The position numbers were made by a program, and so were the translations under genes. Below are positions 17,442 to 27,210 of a DNA stretch of 63,406 nt, in pieces (within the stretch, counting starts at the first letter, position 1; each line of letters opens with the position of its first letter). The stretch spans positions 1-63,406 of the forward strand of contig JAVYTR010000010.1 of NCBI GenBank assembly GCA_038728585.1. Direction: 5' to 3'. Below the pieces are notes generated by a model that saw nothing but the letters and a program-made list of their open reading frames with translations, was not told where the DNA came from and did not search any database. This DNA comes from Conexivisphaerales archaeon (GTDB taxonomy: Archaea; Thermoproteota; Nitrososphaeria; Conexivisphaerales; DTJL01).

Positions 17442-17705
17442 TTGGTAAAAGCCAGGAAGATAAAGGTTAAAGTGCTATTCTGGGCACAGGCCAGGGAAAT
17501 AGCGGGGACAGGTGAAGAGTATTACCAGCTGGGCTATAACAGCAAAATTGAGGAGCTGATAGAAGAGATACTTAAGAAGCATCCTGGCCTAGGCAATATG
17601 AAGACCTCTGTCAGAGTGGCAATAAACGGCGAAATGTCTTCAGGGTCTCCTAAACTTAAAGATGGAGACGTGATAGCTCTTCTTCCTCCCTTTGCAGGGG
17701 GATAA
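17442..17705 (+). CDS. moaD: Molybdopterin synthase sulfur carrier subunit
   Basis: This is the small ubiquitin-like sulfur carrier of molybdopterin synthase. The protein ends in LLPPFAGG, the Gly-Gly tail that is thiocarboxylated. An open frame runs from 17385 inside moaA, but TTG 17442, directly after the moaA stop, gives an 87-residue protein of normal MoaD length whose beta-grasp core starts at KVKVLFWAQAREI. It is co-transcribed with moaA; its partner MoaE is encoded at 27433-27876. Confidence 0.85.
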   Translation: MVKARKIKVKVLFWAQAREIAGTGEEYYQLGYNSKIEELIEEILKKHPGLGNMKTSVRVAINGEMSSGSPKLKDGDVIALLPPFAGG

Positions 17706-17790
17706 TTCCTGAATCTTTCAACTCCATATTTTGAGAGAATTTAATTAACATATCTTCTCGCCGGTCTGGATTTGAGGTAGGCGGTGGCTT

Positions 17791-19221
17791 TTGGAGTACA
17801 AGTGGGTAGCTCTGTCAAATACGACGATAGGAACTCTGATGTCGTCCCTTGACTCCAACATAGTTGTGATAGCTCTGCCTACCATAGACAGAGAACTCCC
17901 GGGAACAAATTTTCTGTACCTTCTCTGGATACTTCTTGGATATCAGCTTGTAACGGCATCTGTTCTGGTAAATTTCGGAAGACTGTCTGACATGTATGGT
18001 AGAGTGAAGCTGTACAACCTGGGGTTTGCAGTCTTCACCGCTTCTTCAGCATTGTGTAGTATTTCTCAAAACGGGCTTGAGCTTGTTGTATTCAGAATGT
18101 TGCAGGGAGTGGGCGCAGCATTTCTCTTCAGCAACAGTGCTGCTATAATCACGGATGCCTTCCCTCCCACTGAAAGGGGGAAAGCACTTGGTATAAATCA
18201 GGTTACAATAGTAGCAGGCAGCATAACGGGTCTGGTCTTCGGGGGCTTCCTGACTTCTGTAGCAGGCTGGAGGTCCATATTCTGGGTTAACGTGCCGATA
18301 GGAATATTCGCAACGGTCTGGTCGCACTTCAAACTTAAAGAATTAGGTCAGATAGGAAAAGAGAAGCAGCTGGATGTAAAAGGTAATATATCATTCGTTG
18401 CTTCAATAGCGCTGATTCTTGCTGCGATAACTTTTCATTCGATAGGCGCGATGAACTTAGAATACTCAACGCTTATGGCTTCGGCAGGTCTGCTCTTTCT
18501 TGCTTTGTTCATACATATAGAGAGAAATTCTAGATACCCTATGTTTAGGCTTTCTCTTTTCAGGAACAGGCAGCTGACAGCTGCAAGCATAGCGATATTC
18601 CTGAATGCTCTGGCCAGGGGTGCCACTACACTTGTTCTCGTCCTTTACCTGCAGGGGCCGAGCATGGGTCTGGACCCTCTGACAGCAGGCCTCTACCTTA
18701 TCCCTACAAGCATATCTCTGGCAGCATTTGGTCCTGTCAGCGGATGGCTTTCAGATAAATACGGTGCTAGAGGGCTTGCAACACTTGGCCTGCTCGTTTC
18801 TTCGATAGGCTTCATAATGCTGGCTCAGCTCGGGCCAACAACAACCCCTGGACAACTCCTCATCCCTCTGGTGTTAGTGGGTGCTGGGATGGGGCTATTC
18901 GCATCGCCGAACAGGGCCTCGATGATGAATGCAGTTGCTCCCGAGGTAAGGGGAATAACAGCTGGGATGGGAACTACCTTGGTGAACGTTGGCTCCACAT
19001 TCAGCCTTGGAATAGCCTTCAGTTTTGTCACAGCATCGGTTCCTTCACAAGACCTGCAGAAGATCTTCCTTGGAACAGGCGGTGTGCATGATGCTCCATG
19101 GCTGGCTTCTTTCATTCAGTCTGTTCACTTGGTGTTCTACGTCTCGACGCTCTTCTTGCTTGCTGCGATAATACCATCATTAATGAGAGGGGGAAAGAAG
19201 AGCTCAGGTGCTGCAACATAA
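17791..19221 (+). CDS. MFS drug:proton antiporter, DHA2-type with 14 helices
   Basis: This 476-residue major facilitator has about fourteen hydrophobic helices, the mark of the DHA2 (EmrB/QacA) subfamily. Motif A is present as GRLSDMYGRVK after helix 2, and a proline/glycine-rich motif C-like segment lies in helix 5 (INQVTIVAGSITGLVFGGFL). Helix 1 has the DSNIVVIALPTI start typical of the group. Substrates of such exporters are usually toxic organic compounds, but none can be assigned here. The start is TTG 17791. Its stop is 91 bases before the end of the oppositely transcribed peptide ABC operon. Confidence 0.88.
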   Translation: MEYKWVALSNTTIGTLMSSLDSNIVVIALPTIDRELPGTNFLYLLWILLGYQLVTASVLVNFGRLSDMYGRVKLYNLGFAVFTASSALCSISQNGLELVVFRMLQGVGAAFLFSNSAAIITDAFPPTERGKALGINQVTIVAGSITGLVFGGFLTSVAGWRSIFWVNVPIGIFATVWSHFKLKELGQIGKEKQLDVKGNISFVASIALILAAITFHSIGAMNLEYSTLMASAGLLFLALFIHIERNSRYPMFRLSLFRNRQLTAASIAIFLNALARGATTLVLVLYLQGPSMGLDPLTAGLYLIPTSISLAAFGPVSGWLSDKYGARGLATLGLLVSSIGFIMLAQLGPTTTPGQLLIPLVLVGAGMGLFASPNRASMMNAVAPEVRGITAGMGTTLVNVGSTFSLGIAFSFVTASVPSQDLQKIFLGTGGVHDAPWLASFIQSVHLVFYVSTLFLLAAIIPSLMRGGKKSSGAAT

Positions 19222-19312
19222 ATCAGAGCAAAAAAGCTGATACAGATATAGCATCTGTCAATGCTGAAAAATTATCCCAACCCTGTCAGATGAGCTACAC
19301 TGAACCTTTCTT

Positions 19313-20614
19313 TCAGGTTCTTGCCTTCTGGGCGGGGGTAATTTCCGGGGAATAGAGCAGACACGATACCCTCTTCCCATTTCCTGCGTCATACATCCCA
19401 GGGGTGATATAGCTAGATAATGTTATGAGAACTCCTTGCTCTGTCTCCTTGATGTTTGAGACTGATGTAAGACTTCTCAGATAACTCCTTTCTCTGCTTA
19501 TCACATCAGTCAAGTCGTTTGACCTTGCGTTCTTGACCAGCAGGCTGGAATCGTCCAACCTTTCTACAGTTGCGGATCCTTGGAAGAGGCTATAGTATTT
19601 CCCTTGCAGCAGATAATCCAAGTCAGTCGCAACCTCCTCTGCACTCCAGCCGCAGACTTCGAACGCTACCTGGCACCTGGGATGGAACCTGCAACCCCTA
19701 GGCGGTGAAACAAGATTCGGAGGGTCTCCCTTAAGAACTATTCTTTGTGCCATTCTGGCCCTGCCAGGCACCGCTGAGATCAGCGCCTGTGTGTATGGAT
19801 GAGTAGGACTGAGAATAACATCCCTTTTTATACCGCTCTCCATCACCTTCCCTGCATAAATCACATTGACATATTCAGCCATGTATGCTATGACTGCTAT
19901 GTTATGAGTTATGAGCAGCATGCTCATGTTGAATTCACTTCTTATCTTCTTCAGCAGGGAAAGTATCTGGGCCTGCACGGAAACGTCGAGCGCTGAAGTG
20001 GGCTCATCGAGCACAAGAAACTTCGGAAGAGTAGAGATGCTTCTTGCTATAGCGACCCTCTGCCTCTGCCCTCCAGAAAGTTCGTGCGGATACCTCAGCG
20101 CAAAATCAGGAGGTAAACCTACCCTATCAAGAAGAGACAGAACAGTCTCCTTCGCCTCCTTTGAGTCCTGATAACCTGTAGCGAGAATTGGTTCCAGTAT
20201 GATATCCTGCACCCTCATCCTAGGGTCTAGAGAAGAATACGGGTCCTGGAAGACTATACCCATCTTCCTCCTCATCTCCTTTGCCTGTCTTCCTTTCTTA
20301 TCATAGATGGAATATTCAGCTTCTATCCTTTTACACTTCTCAAGTTGCCCCCTTACCAAGCAATCATCATATTCAGCCAGAACATCGTCAGGTATGTCAA
20401 ACAGCACCTGTCCAGAGGTTGGTTTGAGCAGAGCTACGAGGAGCCTGCCTATCGTGCTCTTGCCAGACCCGCTCTCGCCTACAACCCCAACCACAGAGCC
20501 TTCCCTGACTTCCAAGTTTACATCATCGACTGCCCTGAGCAGTCCTCCAGACCCGACTACACCTGTACCTTTTAGCTGAAAGTACTTTGATAGTCTTCTT
20601 GCAGCTATGATCAT
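19313..20614 (-). CDS. Oligopeptide ABC transporter ATP-binding protein (DppF/OppF type)
   Basis: This is the second ATPase of the peptide importer. It has Walker A GESGSGKST, a Q-loop in FQDPYSSLD, the signature LSGGQRQR and Walker B FLVLDEPTSALD, then the oligopeptide C-terminal extension with a Cys-containing GCRFHPRC motif that can bind a Fe-S cluster in this family. Between Walker A and the Q-loop there is an extra helical stretch (about residues 75-115). The C-terminus runs about 75 residues beyond the usual end. At 433 residues it is longer than the typical 320-330. It is last in the operon, 3 bases after dppD, with an AGGAGA ribosome-binding site before ATG 20614. Confidence 0.9.
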   Translation of the reverse strand: MIIAARRLSKYFQLKGTGVVGSGGLLRAVDDVNLEVREGSVVGVVGESGSGKSTIGRLLVALLKPTSGQVLFDIPDDVLAEYDDCLVRGQLEKCKRIEAEYSIYDKKGRQAKEMRRKMGIVFQDPYSSLDPRMRVQDIILEPILATGYQDSKEAKETVLSLLDRVGLPPDFALRYPHELSGGQRQRVAIARSISTLPKFLVLDEPTSALDVSVQAQILSLLKKIRSEFNMSMLLITHNIAVIAYMAEYVNVIYAGKVMESGIKRDVILSPTHPYTQALISAVPGRARMAQRIVLKGDPPNLVSPPRGCRFHPRCQVAFEVCGWSAEEVATDLDYLLQGKYYSLFQGSATVERLDDSSLLVKNARSNDLTDVISRERSYLRSLTSVSNIKETEQGVLITLSSYITPGMYDAGNGKRVSCLLYSPEITPAQKART

Positions 20615-20617
20615 GAA

Positions 20618-21982
20618 TCATCTCTTCTCCTGATATACATAACAGGCGACAAAATGTTCTTTACGAACCTCAATCATCTCAGGAACCCTCTCCCTGCATA
20701 TACTCATCACATAAGGGCATCTGGGGTTGAACATGCATCCAGTTGGAGGGAACCTCATATCCGGCACTGCTCCACCTATCTCCTGTATCTCCTTCTCCTC
20801 CAGCGTTGGAATAGCAGCTATCAGCAGCTTTGTGTATGGGTGAAGAGGATTTTCAAATATCTCCTTTGTAGGGGCGACCTCAACTATTCTTCCTCCATAC
20901 ATTATTCCTATCCTGTCGCAGACCTCTGAGAGGACCGATAGATCATGGGATATGAAGATGAAAGAGGTGTTGAACTTATTCTTGAGATGCCTTACGAACT
21001 CAAGTATCTGGGCCTGCACTGTGACATCAAGCGCTGATGTTGGCTCGTCCATGATGACAATCTCAGGATTGTTTGCCAATGCAATCGCTATGACTATCCT
21101 CTGCCTCATTCCACCGGAGAGCTCGTGCGGATACATTCTGATGACCTTCTCCGCATTGGGAACCTCGAGCGTAGACAGAAGTTCCAGTGCCTTTCTGTAG
21201 CCCTCCCTGACCAAAACACGTCTTGCAAAACGCCCGAGCAGAGGTATACCTGAGACCCATCTGCCCAGCTTACCGTTTTCCTTAACATGGTTCAGAACCA
21301 ACTTTTCGAACCAGGTCAATTTCTCCGAATGAAGAGAGAGGATCATCTTCTCCTTCCTTGCCTCCGGAAGGTCTTTTCTTCTCCATATGTTCAATACCTG
21401 TTCGTCTAACCCCTCCAGGCCCTTGTCAGCCACAAGCTTCTCCACTTTTTTCTCATCTTCTCCTGCACTCCTCAAAACTTTCAGTACCTCCTCCAAGTCT
21501 GACCTTGTAGCCTTCGCTCTTGCCAGCTTTCTCAAAGCAAGGGTTCTGGATTGATGGACAATCATCGTCTCGGCTATCTGGTAGCCGACTTCGATCACTG
21601 GGTTGAGGCTTGTCATCGGGTCCTGAAATACCATCGAAACCTTCTTTCCCCTGACTTCAGAAAGCTGGTTGTTAAGTCTCTTCATTATTATCTCGTTCTT
21701 CCTTGGGTTGAATTTTCCGTTCATGCCTGATGCGTAGTCCCTCAAAGGAGCGACTATGTCTTTGCCATCCAGGATGACATTTCCTGATGTTATCGCTGCA
21801 TTCCTGGGCAGCAGCCCCATTATCGTGAGGCCTAGAGTGCTCTTTCCCGAGCCGCTTTCTCCCGCTATTCCAAATACCTCTCCCTTTCTCAACTCCAGCT
21901 GTACACCATTCAGAGCTTTGTAGATTCCTCTTCTGGTGTAGAATTGAAGTCTGACTTCGCTCACTTTCAGTAGTTCTTGCAA
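20618..21982 (-). CDS. Oligopeptide ABC transporter ATP-binding protein (DppD/OppD type) with helical insertion
   Basis: This is the first ATPase of the importer: Walker A GESGSGKST, Q-loop FQDPMTSLN, signature LSGGMRQR, Walker B IVIMDEPTSALD and the oligopeptide C-terminal GCMFNPRC motif. Between the Q-loop and the signature (about residues 150-285) lies an insertion of roughly 130 mostly charged, helical residues, so the protein is 454 rather than about 330 residues. It starts at TTG 21982, just downstream of a GGAGGAGGGG ribosome-binding site that overlaps the end of dppC. Confidence 0.9.
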   Translation of the reverse strand: MQELLKVSEVRLQFYTRRGIYKALNGVQLELRKGEVFGIAGESGSGKSTLGLTIMGLLPRNAAITSGNVILDGKDIVAPLRDYASGMNGKFNPRKNEIIMKRLNNQLSEVRGKKVSMVFQDPMTSLNPVIEVGYQIAETMIVHQSRTLALRKLARAKATRSDLEEVLKVLRSAGEDEKKVEKLVADKGLEGLDEQVLNIWRRKDLPEARKEKMILSLHSEKLTWFEKLVLNHVKENGKLGRWVSGIPLLGRFARRVLVREGYRKALELLSTLEVPNAEKVIRMYPHELSGGMRQRIVIAIALANNPEIVIMDEPTSALDVTVQAQILEFVRHLKNKFNTSFIFISHDLSVLSEVCDRIGIMYGGRIVEVAPTKEIFENPLHPYTKLLIAAIPTLEEKEIQEIGGAVPDMRFPPTGCMFNPRCPYVMSICRERVPEMIEVRKEHFVACYVYQEKR

Positions 21983-21983
21983 A

Positions 21984-22880
21984 TCAACCCCTCCTCCTCG
22001 GGTCTATCACATCCCTCAGTCCATCGCCGAGAAGATTGACTGCTAGGGCAAAGATGGTTATGAAAAGCCCAGGAAAGATCAGAGCCCATGGAGCTGTCTG
22101 AACATAGTTCAGGCCCAGACTTGTCAGATAGCCTAGCTCAGGTATGTTTGCATTAGGTATGAACCCTATGAATGCTAGAGTGGAGAATATTACCATTATT
22201 GAGCCCAGGTCCAAAGATATCTGGATGAAGATGGGAGGAAGAACGTTCGGAAGTATATGCCTGAACATTATCGAACCTCTTCCTGCTCCTGCAGCCTTGG
22301 CAGCCTCGATGTATGTGAACTCCTTCGTTGATAGAGTCTGACTTCTTGCATACCTGGCATAGAGAGGCCACCATGTTATTGCAAGCGCTATCGACATATG
22401 CCATAGACTTCTTCCGAGTATAAAGCCAACCGCAAGTGCCAGGATCAGAAACGGTATGCTGAAGACTATATCTGTAATTCTCATTACCACTTCATCCACC
22501 ATCCCTCCACCCCAGGCTGAAACTATTCCTACTATCGTCCCTATGATAGCCCCCACAGCAACTACAAAGACAGAATAAGCAAGGTCAATCCTTATCGCCT
22601 TCAGTATGCTGCTTAGAAGGTCTATTCCGGGATATGTTGTACCAAGAGGGTGCTGGAATGATGGAGGCAATGGTACAGGGTCGATGAAGTTAGGCACCAG
22701 GGTATCAGGCTGGTGTATACCTAATAATCCCGGTGCGAACTGAACTATTATGGCATCTATGACAAAGAAGAGAACTATAATCAACCCTGCAACGGCGGAT
22801 TTATTGGCCATGAATACAGATAAAGAAAGCCTGAGGTTATCCCACCTTCCTGCTGTAGTAGTTTCCTTTTGCATTTTCAC
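21984..22880 (-). CDS. Oligopeptide ABC transporter permease (DppC type)
   Basis: This is the second inner-membrane permease of the importer. Six hydrophobic helices are visible, the first at residues 27-50, and the BPD coupling motif appears as EAAKAAGAGRGSIMFRHILP (EAA loop). At 298 residues it is a normal DppC. The frame starts at GTG 22880; ATG 22874 (MQKETT) has the better distance from the strong GGAGGGG ribosome-binding site. Confidence 0.9.
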   Translation of the reverse strand: MKMQKETTTAGRWDNLRLSLSVFMANKSAVAGLIIVLFFVIDAIIVQFAPGLLGIHQPDTLVPNFIDPVPLPPSFQHPLGTTYPGIDLLSSILKAIRIDLAYSVFVVAVGAIIGTIVGIVSAWGGGMVDEVVMRITDIVFSIPFLILALAVGFILGRSLWHMSIALAITWWPLYARYARSQTLSTKEFTYIEAAKAAGAGRGSIMFRHILPNVLPPIFIQISLDLGSIMVIFSTLAFIGFIPNANIPELGYLTSLGLNYVQTAPWALIFPGLFITIFALAVNLLGDGLRDVIDPRRRG

Positions 22881-22885
22881 CCCTC

Positions 22886-23941
22886 CTAATACCTTATTCT
22901 CGGGTCTACGAAGGCATATGCTATGTCAAGTATCAGATTGGCTGAGACAAGTATCAGTCCGAAGAGGAGGGTTGAAGCCATGATGCCTCCGACGTCGTTG
23001 TTGAGCAGAGCCTGAGTTGTCCAGTAACCAATCCCTGGATAGCTGAATATGGTTTCAACAACTACAGCTCCCCCAAGGAGCGTTGCGACTGTTATCCCGA
23101 AGAGAGTCAGCAGAGGAAGAAGTGCGTTTCTTCTGGCGTGAAGGTTGTAAACGAGCTTCGCAGGTATTCCTTTTGACCATGCAAGCCTTATGTAATCCTG
23201 TTCAAGGACCTCAAGCATAGAAGCTCTGAGGATTCTTATTATGCTTGCTACTGTTGCAAGAGCTAGAGTGAGAGAAGGAAGTAGAAGATGCAAGAAAGAG
23301 TCCCAAGCCACCTGCCAGTCTCCGTGCAGGATAGCATCTATAAGTATGACATGAGTCGGGTAAGATATGCCACCATGATACCAGGCTACGTTAGAGACAA
23401 GCAAGGGGTTTACCACACCTGCAAATGGAAGTATTCTGAAATAAACACCCAGAGCTATAATCAGCGCGACAGCTATGAGATAGATGGGCATCGCATAAAG
23501 CGAAAAAGAGCCAACCCTCACTACCTGGTCAGCTGCAGAGTCCCTGTTCACTGCTGAATAGACGCCTAATGGGACACCTATCACCCAGATCAGGACTGAT
23601 GCCACGGCTGCAATCATTGCAGTGTTTGGTAGAAACAGCTCTATCGCTGTGATGACGCTTCCGCTGAACACAGGAGTATTGGTATACCCCCAGTTCCCCT
23701 GCAGAACCTGGTAAAGCCAGTAAAAATACTGAATGTAAAGAGGCTGGTTAAGATGAAACTCTTCTGTCAGCTTCTGGATAAGAAGTGCTCTTGCCTCTCC
23801 TGTTAGTCTTGGGTTTATGTATTCTGCCAGCACAAGGTTGTTCCCGCCTGCATGACTGAGCACAAAGACTATGAACGTAAGGCCTATCAACGTCGGTATA
23901 AAGAGCAGAAGCCTCCTCGCCACGTAGACCCAGAGCTTCAT
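22886..23941 (-). CDS. Oligopeptide ABC transporter permease (DppB type)
   Basis: The first permease gene of the operon encodes 351 residues. It has an N-terminal helix (LLLFIPTLIGLTFIVFVL), a long extracytoplasmic loop and five more helices, with the EAA-like coupling loop YIRLAWSKGIPAKLVYNLHA near residue 240. It is 5 bases from dppC and about 70 from the binding protein gene. Confidence 0.9.
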   Translation of the reverse strand: MKLWVYVARRLLLFIPTLIGLTFIVFVLSHAGGNNLVLAEYINPRLTGEARALLIQKLTEEFHLNQPLYIQYFYWLYQVLQGNWGYTNTPVFSGSVITAIELFLPNTAMIAAVASVLIWVIGVPLGVYSAVNRDSAADQVVRVGSFSLYAMPIYLIAVALIIALGVYFRILPFAGVVNPLLVSNVAWYHGGISYPTHVILIDAILHGDWQVAWDSFLHLLLPSLTLALATVASIIRILRASMLEVLEQDYIRLAWSKGIPAKLVYNLHARRNALLPLLTLFGITVATLLGGAVVVETIFSYPGIGYWTTQALLNNDVGGIMASTLLFGLILVSANLILDIAYAFVDPRIRY

Positions 23942-24010
23942 CTTGCCTAGCCTCCTATCATCTGATTAATCATAAAAATAGAAGATAAAAATATCATGGT
24001 GTAGATCTAG

Positions 24011-26632
24011 CTATCCCTTTACCCACCAGTAGAAGAGAGAATCTGCTGCGCCGCCTATCATCGGGTTTTCTTCGTAAGATATCTGGCCCTGATAGCCGTT
24101 CATATACGGCTTAACCACCCAGAAGGCGTTCGGCTGAATTGTGTATACATACATGTAGAGGTTTATAGCTATCTGTTCAGCCTGCTTATATAGCTGAGCT
24201 GCCAACGTCGAGTTTGCAGTTGTGTCTGCCTGTTCTATCAGCTGGTTCATCTGTGCAAACATCTGTGCCTGGTCAGGGTGACCTGTTGCGTTGAAGTATT
24301 CTGTTGAGAAGCCGTCTGGAGCTGGGTATGTACCACCTTGCTTGTACATAGCATCGACGAAGTCGGCTGGATACGGGTAATCAGCTATCCAGCCGAGGTA
24401 GTATATCGGCATCGGGTTAGAGCCAGGTACCTCGTAGGCGATTATTGTAGAGAACGGTACATACACTGGCGTCATCTGAATGTTCGGGTCGATCTGGTTC
24501 ATTGCTGCAGCCCACATCTGGGCAGCTGCGTAGTCGACTGTGTCACCACTAGATACCGCCACGGGGATGTTGATCGATATGTTGTACTCGCCTGACTGCT
24601 CAAGCAGCTGCTTGGCATAGGTGAGGTTGAATGTTGGAACGTTCTGAAGCTGGCTTGAAGGAACGTAATAGGGAAGTCCCTGTATTATCACTCCAGCATA
24701 GTTCTGACCAAAGTTGACGTGGTACTTTTGGTTCCCGACAATGTTGTCTATATAGTTTGTGTAGTTGAATGCGTATGCAAATGCCTTTCTGACATTCAGG
24801 TTGGCAAAGTAGTCTGGAGGGATGTTGTACTGTGGGCCGAAGTCTGTCTTCATCTGGCTTACTGATATGTTGAGAGTGAAGACGAAGAAGAAGTCTGACA
24901 GAGATGGAAATGAGTACAGGCTTGCCTGCCCCTGTCCTTCAAGGTTGGTCAGCAGCGGGAAGTAGTTCGTGGGGAGAGGTGGGGATGCGCCTCCCAGGAT
25001 ATCTGCTTGACCGCTCGCAAATAGGTTGTAGGTTGTCTCTGGGTCCTTGACCCATTGTATTACAACGGTATCTGTTGGCTTCGGAACTCCGGGTACGCCT
25101 GGAAAGCCTGGGTTGGGAACCAAAGTTATCGACTGGCCTGGTACGTAGCTCTGTATCATGTACGGACCAGATGTGACAGGGTCATTCTGGACCTTTGTAT
25201 TGTAGCTTCCTTCGTTACCCTGATTCTGATAGTTGTAGAAGCCTGCAGGTGTAAACGTTATGCCTGCTCCGACCTGCTCTAACCATGCAGCATCAACTAT
25301 TCCGGCGCCAAGAGGGTCGGCTATTGCTGTGAAGAAGAGTTGTGGTGGCAGTGGACGGACCAAATGGAAGGTAACCGTCTGGCTTGAATTGCTGTATGTG
25401 ACTGCACTCATTATGGCGTTGAAGTCTGCTGTATCGTTGGCTGCGGTCATTATCGGAACACCTATGGTGGCTCCAGGAACAAGATACTGTGCAAGTATCC
25501 AGTCAGGGGTACCTGGTGCTCCCCCAACGAACAGCATGTCTCTTATCATGCTATACCAGACATCATACGCTGTTAGCGGGTCGCCATTAGAGAAGGCTAG
25601 TCCTGACCTTATAGTGAATGTGTATTGTGTGTAGTTAGAGTTTATACCTCCGTTCTGAACCGATGGTACCTGACTGGCAACCATCGGTATAAACGAAGTG
25701 GTGGATGAGCCGTTGTATACCAGCAGTGTTGCGAAGATGTTAGAGATGACTTCAAAACCCACGCTTTCATAGTCGACCTGTGGGTCGAATGAATATGGGC
25801 CGCCTGCAACGTTCTCTGCCACGTTTATTACGTTCGGGTTAGGTACATTTCCTGAGTACTCAAACAGCTTGAAGGAAAGTGTTGAGCTGCTTACTGCTAT
25901 CGTCTGGTAGACTGTGTAGCTGTAGGTCTGCATACTTGAAGCATTCTGAGTGTAAAGAGTCAGGCTTACGGGATAAAGGCCAGGTGAAGCATAGGTGACG
26001 TTCACAGGATTCTTCTCAGGCTCAAAGGTTGTCGAATTAGCAGTTACAGTCTGGGTTAAACCGTTGCCGAAGTTCCAGACATACTTGATTATGCTCATGT
26101 TGTTTCCAGTAGGTGCTTCAAGGAAGCCTCCGTACAGGTAAACTGGCTGATTCACCTGCACAAACGGTGCACCCGGATTTCTTGTCTGGTTGAATGTTAT
26201 TACAGGGATCGATATGAGAGGAGCGAGTGAAGGATCTACCTGAGGTGTCACCTGAATGAGCCTTGTTGAATTATACGTCGAAGTCACCACTTTTCCGTTA
26301 AGCACTTCGGAAGCAGCTACAAGATATCTGCCGGGGTATTGATACGAATAGGTTGTAGTTGAGTTGGTCAGCGCAAAATGTCCATCGCCAAAAGTGACAT
26401 TAGCTTCACCTTTCGATACTAGGCCTGAGACGGAGAAAGAAATAGACGAGCCCTGAAGGGCCACAAGTGAAGTTGGAGCCAGGGTTATCGGTTGTGCAGT
26501 AACCTGACTCGGCTTAAGGGTGACATAGTAGACTGCTGCTGCAATTGCTACGACCACTATCACTATGATGATTGCTACTGCCAGTGTCGAGATAGCTTTT
26601 CGGTTTGTGATTTTTCTCCATGTCGAAGTCAT
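24011..26632 (-). CDS. Peptide-binding protein (SBP family 5) with N-terminal PKD-like domains and class III signal
   Basis: This is the solute-binding protein of the peptide importer, exported and membrane-anchored. The N-terminus has the pilin-type pattern Lys12-Ala13 followed by Ile and a hydrophobic stretch to about residue 38, as in archaeal sugar- and peptide-binding proteins processed by class III signal peptidase. Two immunoglobulin-like PKD regions follow, at about residues 45-130 (FGDGHFAL, TYSYQYPG) and about 175-245 (WNFGNG, TYASPGLYPVSLTLY). The SBP_bac_5 module occupies about residues 290-870. At 873 residues it is far longer than a plain DppA (about 540). It is the first gene of the operon. 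Confidence 0.88.
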   Translation of the reverse strand: MTSTWRKITNRKAISTLAVAIIIVIVVVAIAAAVYYVTLKPSQVTAQPITLAPTSLVALQGSSISFSVSGLVSKGEANVTFGDGHFALTNSTTTYSYQYPGRYLVAASEVLNGKVVTSTYNSTRLIQVTPQVDPSLAPLISIPVITFNQTRNPGAPFVQVNQPVYLYGGFLEAPTGNNMSIIKYVWNFGNGLTQTVTANSTTFEPEKNPVNVTYASPGLYPVSLTLYTQNASSMQTYSYTVYQTIAVSSSTLSFKLFEYSGNVPNPNVINVAENVAGGPYSFDPQVDYESVGFEVISNIFATLLVYNGSSTTSFIPMVASQVPSVQNGGINSNYTQYTFTIRSGLAFSNGDPLTAYDVWYSMIRDMLFVGGAPGTPDWILAQYLVPGATIGVPIMTAANDTADFNAIMSAVTYSNSSQTVTFHLVRPLPPQLFFTAIADPLGAGIVDAAWLEQVGAGITFTPAGFYNYQNQGNEGSYNTKVQNDPVTSGPYMIQSYVPGQSITLVPNPGFPGVPGVPKPTDTVVIQWVKDPETTYNLFASGQADILGGASPPLPTNYFPLLTNLEGQGQASLYSFPSLSDFFFVFTLNISVSQMKTDFGPQYNIPPDYFANLNVRKAFAYAFNYTNYIDNIVGNQKYHVNFGQNYAGVIIQGLPYYVPSSQLQNVPTFNLTYAKQLLEQSGEYNISINIPVAVSSGDTVDYAAAQMWAAAMNQIDPNIQMTPVYVPFSTIIAYEVPGSNPMPIYYLGWIADYPYPADFVDAMYKQGGTYPAPDGFSTEYFNATGHPDQAQMFAQMNQLIEQADTTANSTLAAQLYKQAEQIAINLYMYVYTIQPNAFWVVKPYMNGYQGQISYEENPMIGGAADSLFYWWVKG

Positions 26633-26662
26633 GTATTCGACTTAACAAGTGCTAGGTGAAAC

Positions 26663-26671
26663 ATATTTATG
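26663..26671 (-). promoter_or_regulatory. TATA-like box upstream of peptide ABC operon
   Basis: CATAAATAT on the minus strand is centred about 35 bases before ATG 26632, giving a short leader of about 8-10 bases. Confidence 0.45.
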
Positions 26672-27178
26672 CGTTGCTAATTAGAGTATTTATATCCAGA
26701 AAATGTGTCTTTCGAGCTGGAAGTCATAATAAATCGCCGATTTAGTATCAGAAATCATCTTTTCCAAGCCAGCTGTACTGCATTATCTCTTTGCCACATT
26801 GGCTTCGGCTCTGTCAGAGTTTCGTATCTCTGAAACGTACTTGCCGTATAGGATATCGCATTCACATTCTACCCGATCAGATGAATAACATAACAGAATG
26901 AAAAAGCTGCAATACAATAACTCTTACAGAGAATCATATCTCAAAAAGAAACGGTATGTTAATAGCCTGACATGGCTTTTTGCTTAGAAGTTAGATGCTT
27001 GCCTGGCATTTACCTGAAAACACTTCTTGACCATGAAAATCCTTCTCTTTTCAGAACACGATAATCTCATGATAGCTTTACCCATCCCTCAGAATGCAAA
27101 TCCCAAAGAGAATTTAAGATATGCTCTTTCAAAGAAGTGTTTGTTATAAGCGATATCATCACCATGCAGAAAGGGAAA

Positions 27179-27185
27179 GTTTAAG
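27179..27185 (+). promoter_or_regulatory. TATA-like box of the 35-residue gene
   Basis: GTTTAAG, preceded by purine-rich GGGAAA, is centred about 29 bases upstream of ATG 27211. Confidence 0.5.
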
Positions 27186-27210
27186 AGGGTGGGCTTGACA
27201 CATAAAATTC

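Larger units (their letters stand above)
26633..27210. other. Gene-free stretch of about 580 bases
   Basis: No convincing coding frame is seen. The left end holds the promoter of the peptide ABC operon, and the right end holds the promoter of the 35-residue gene at 27211. Confidence 0.5.
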
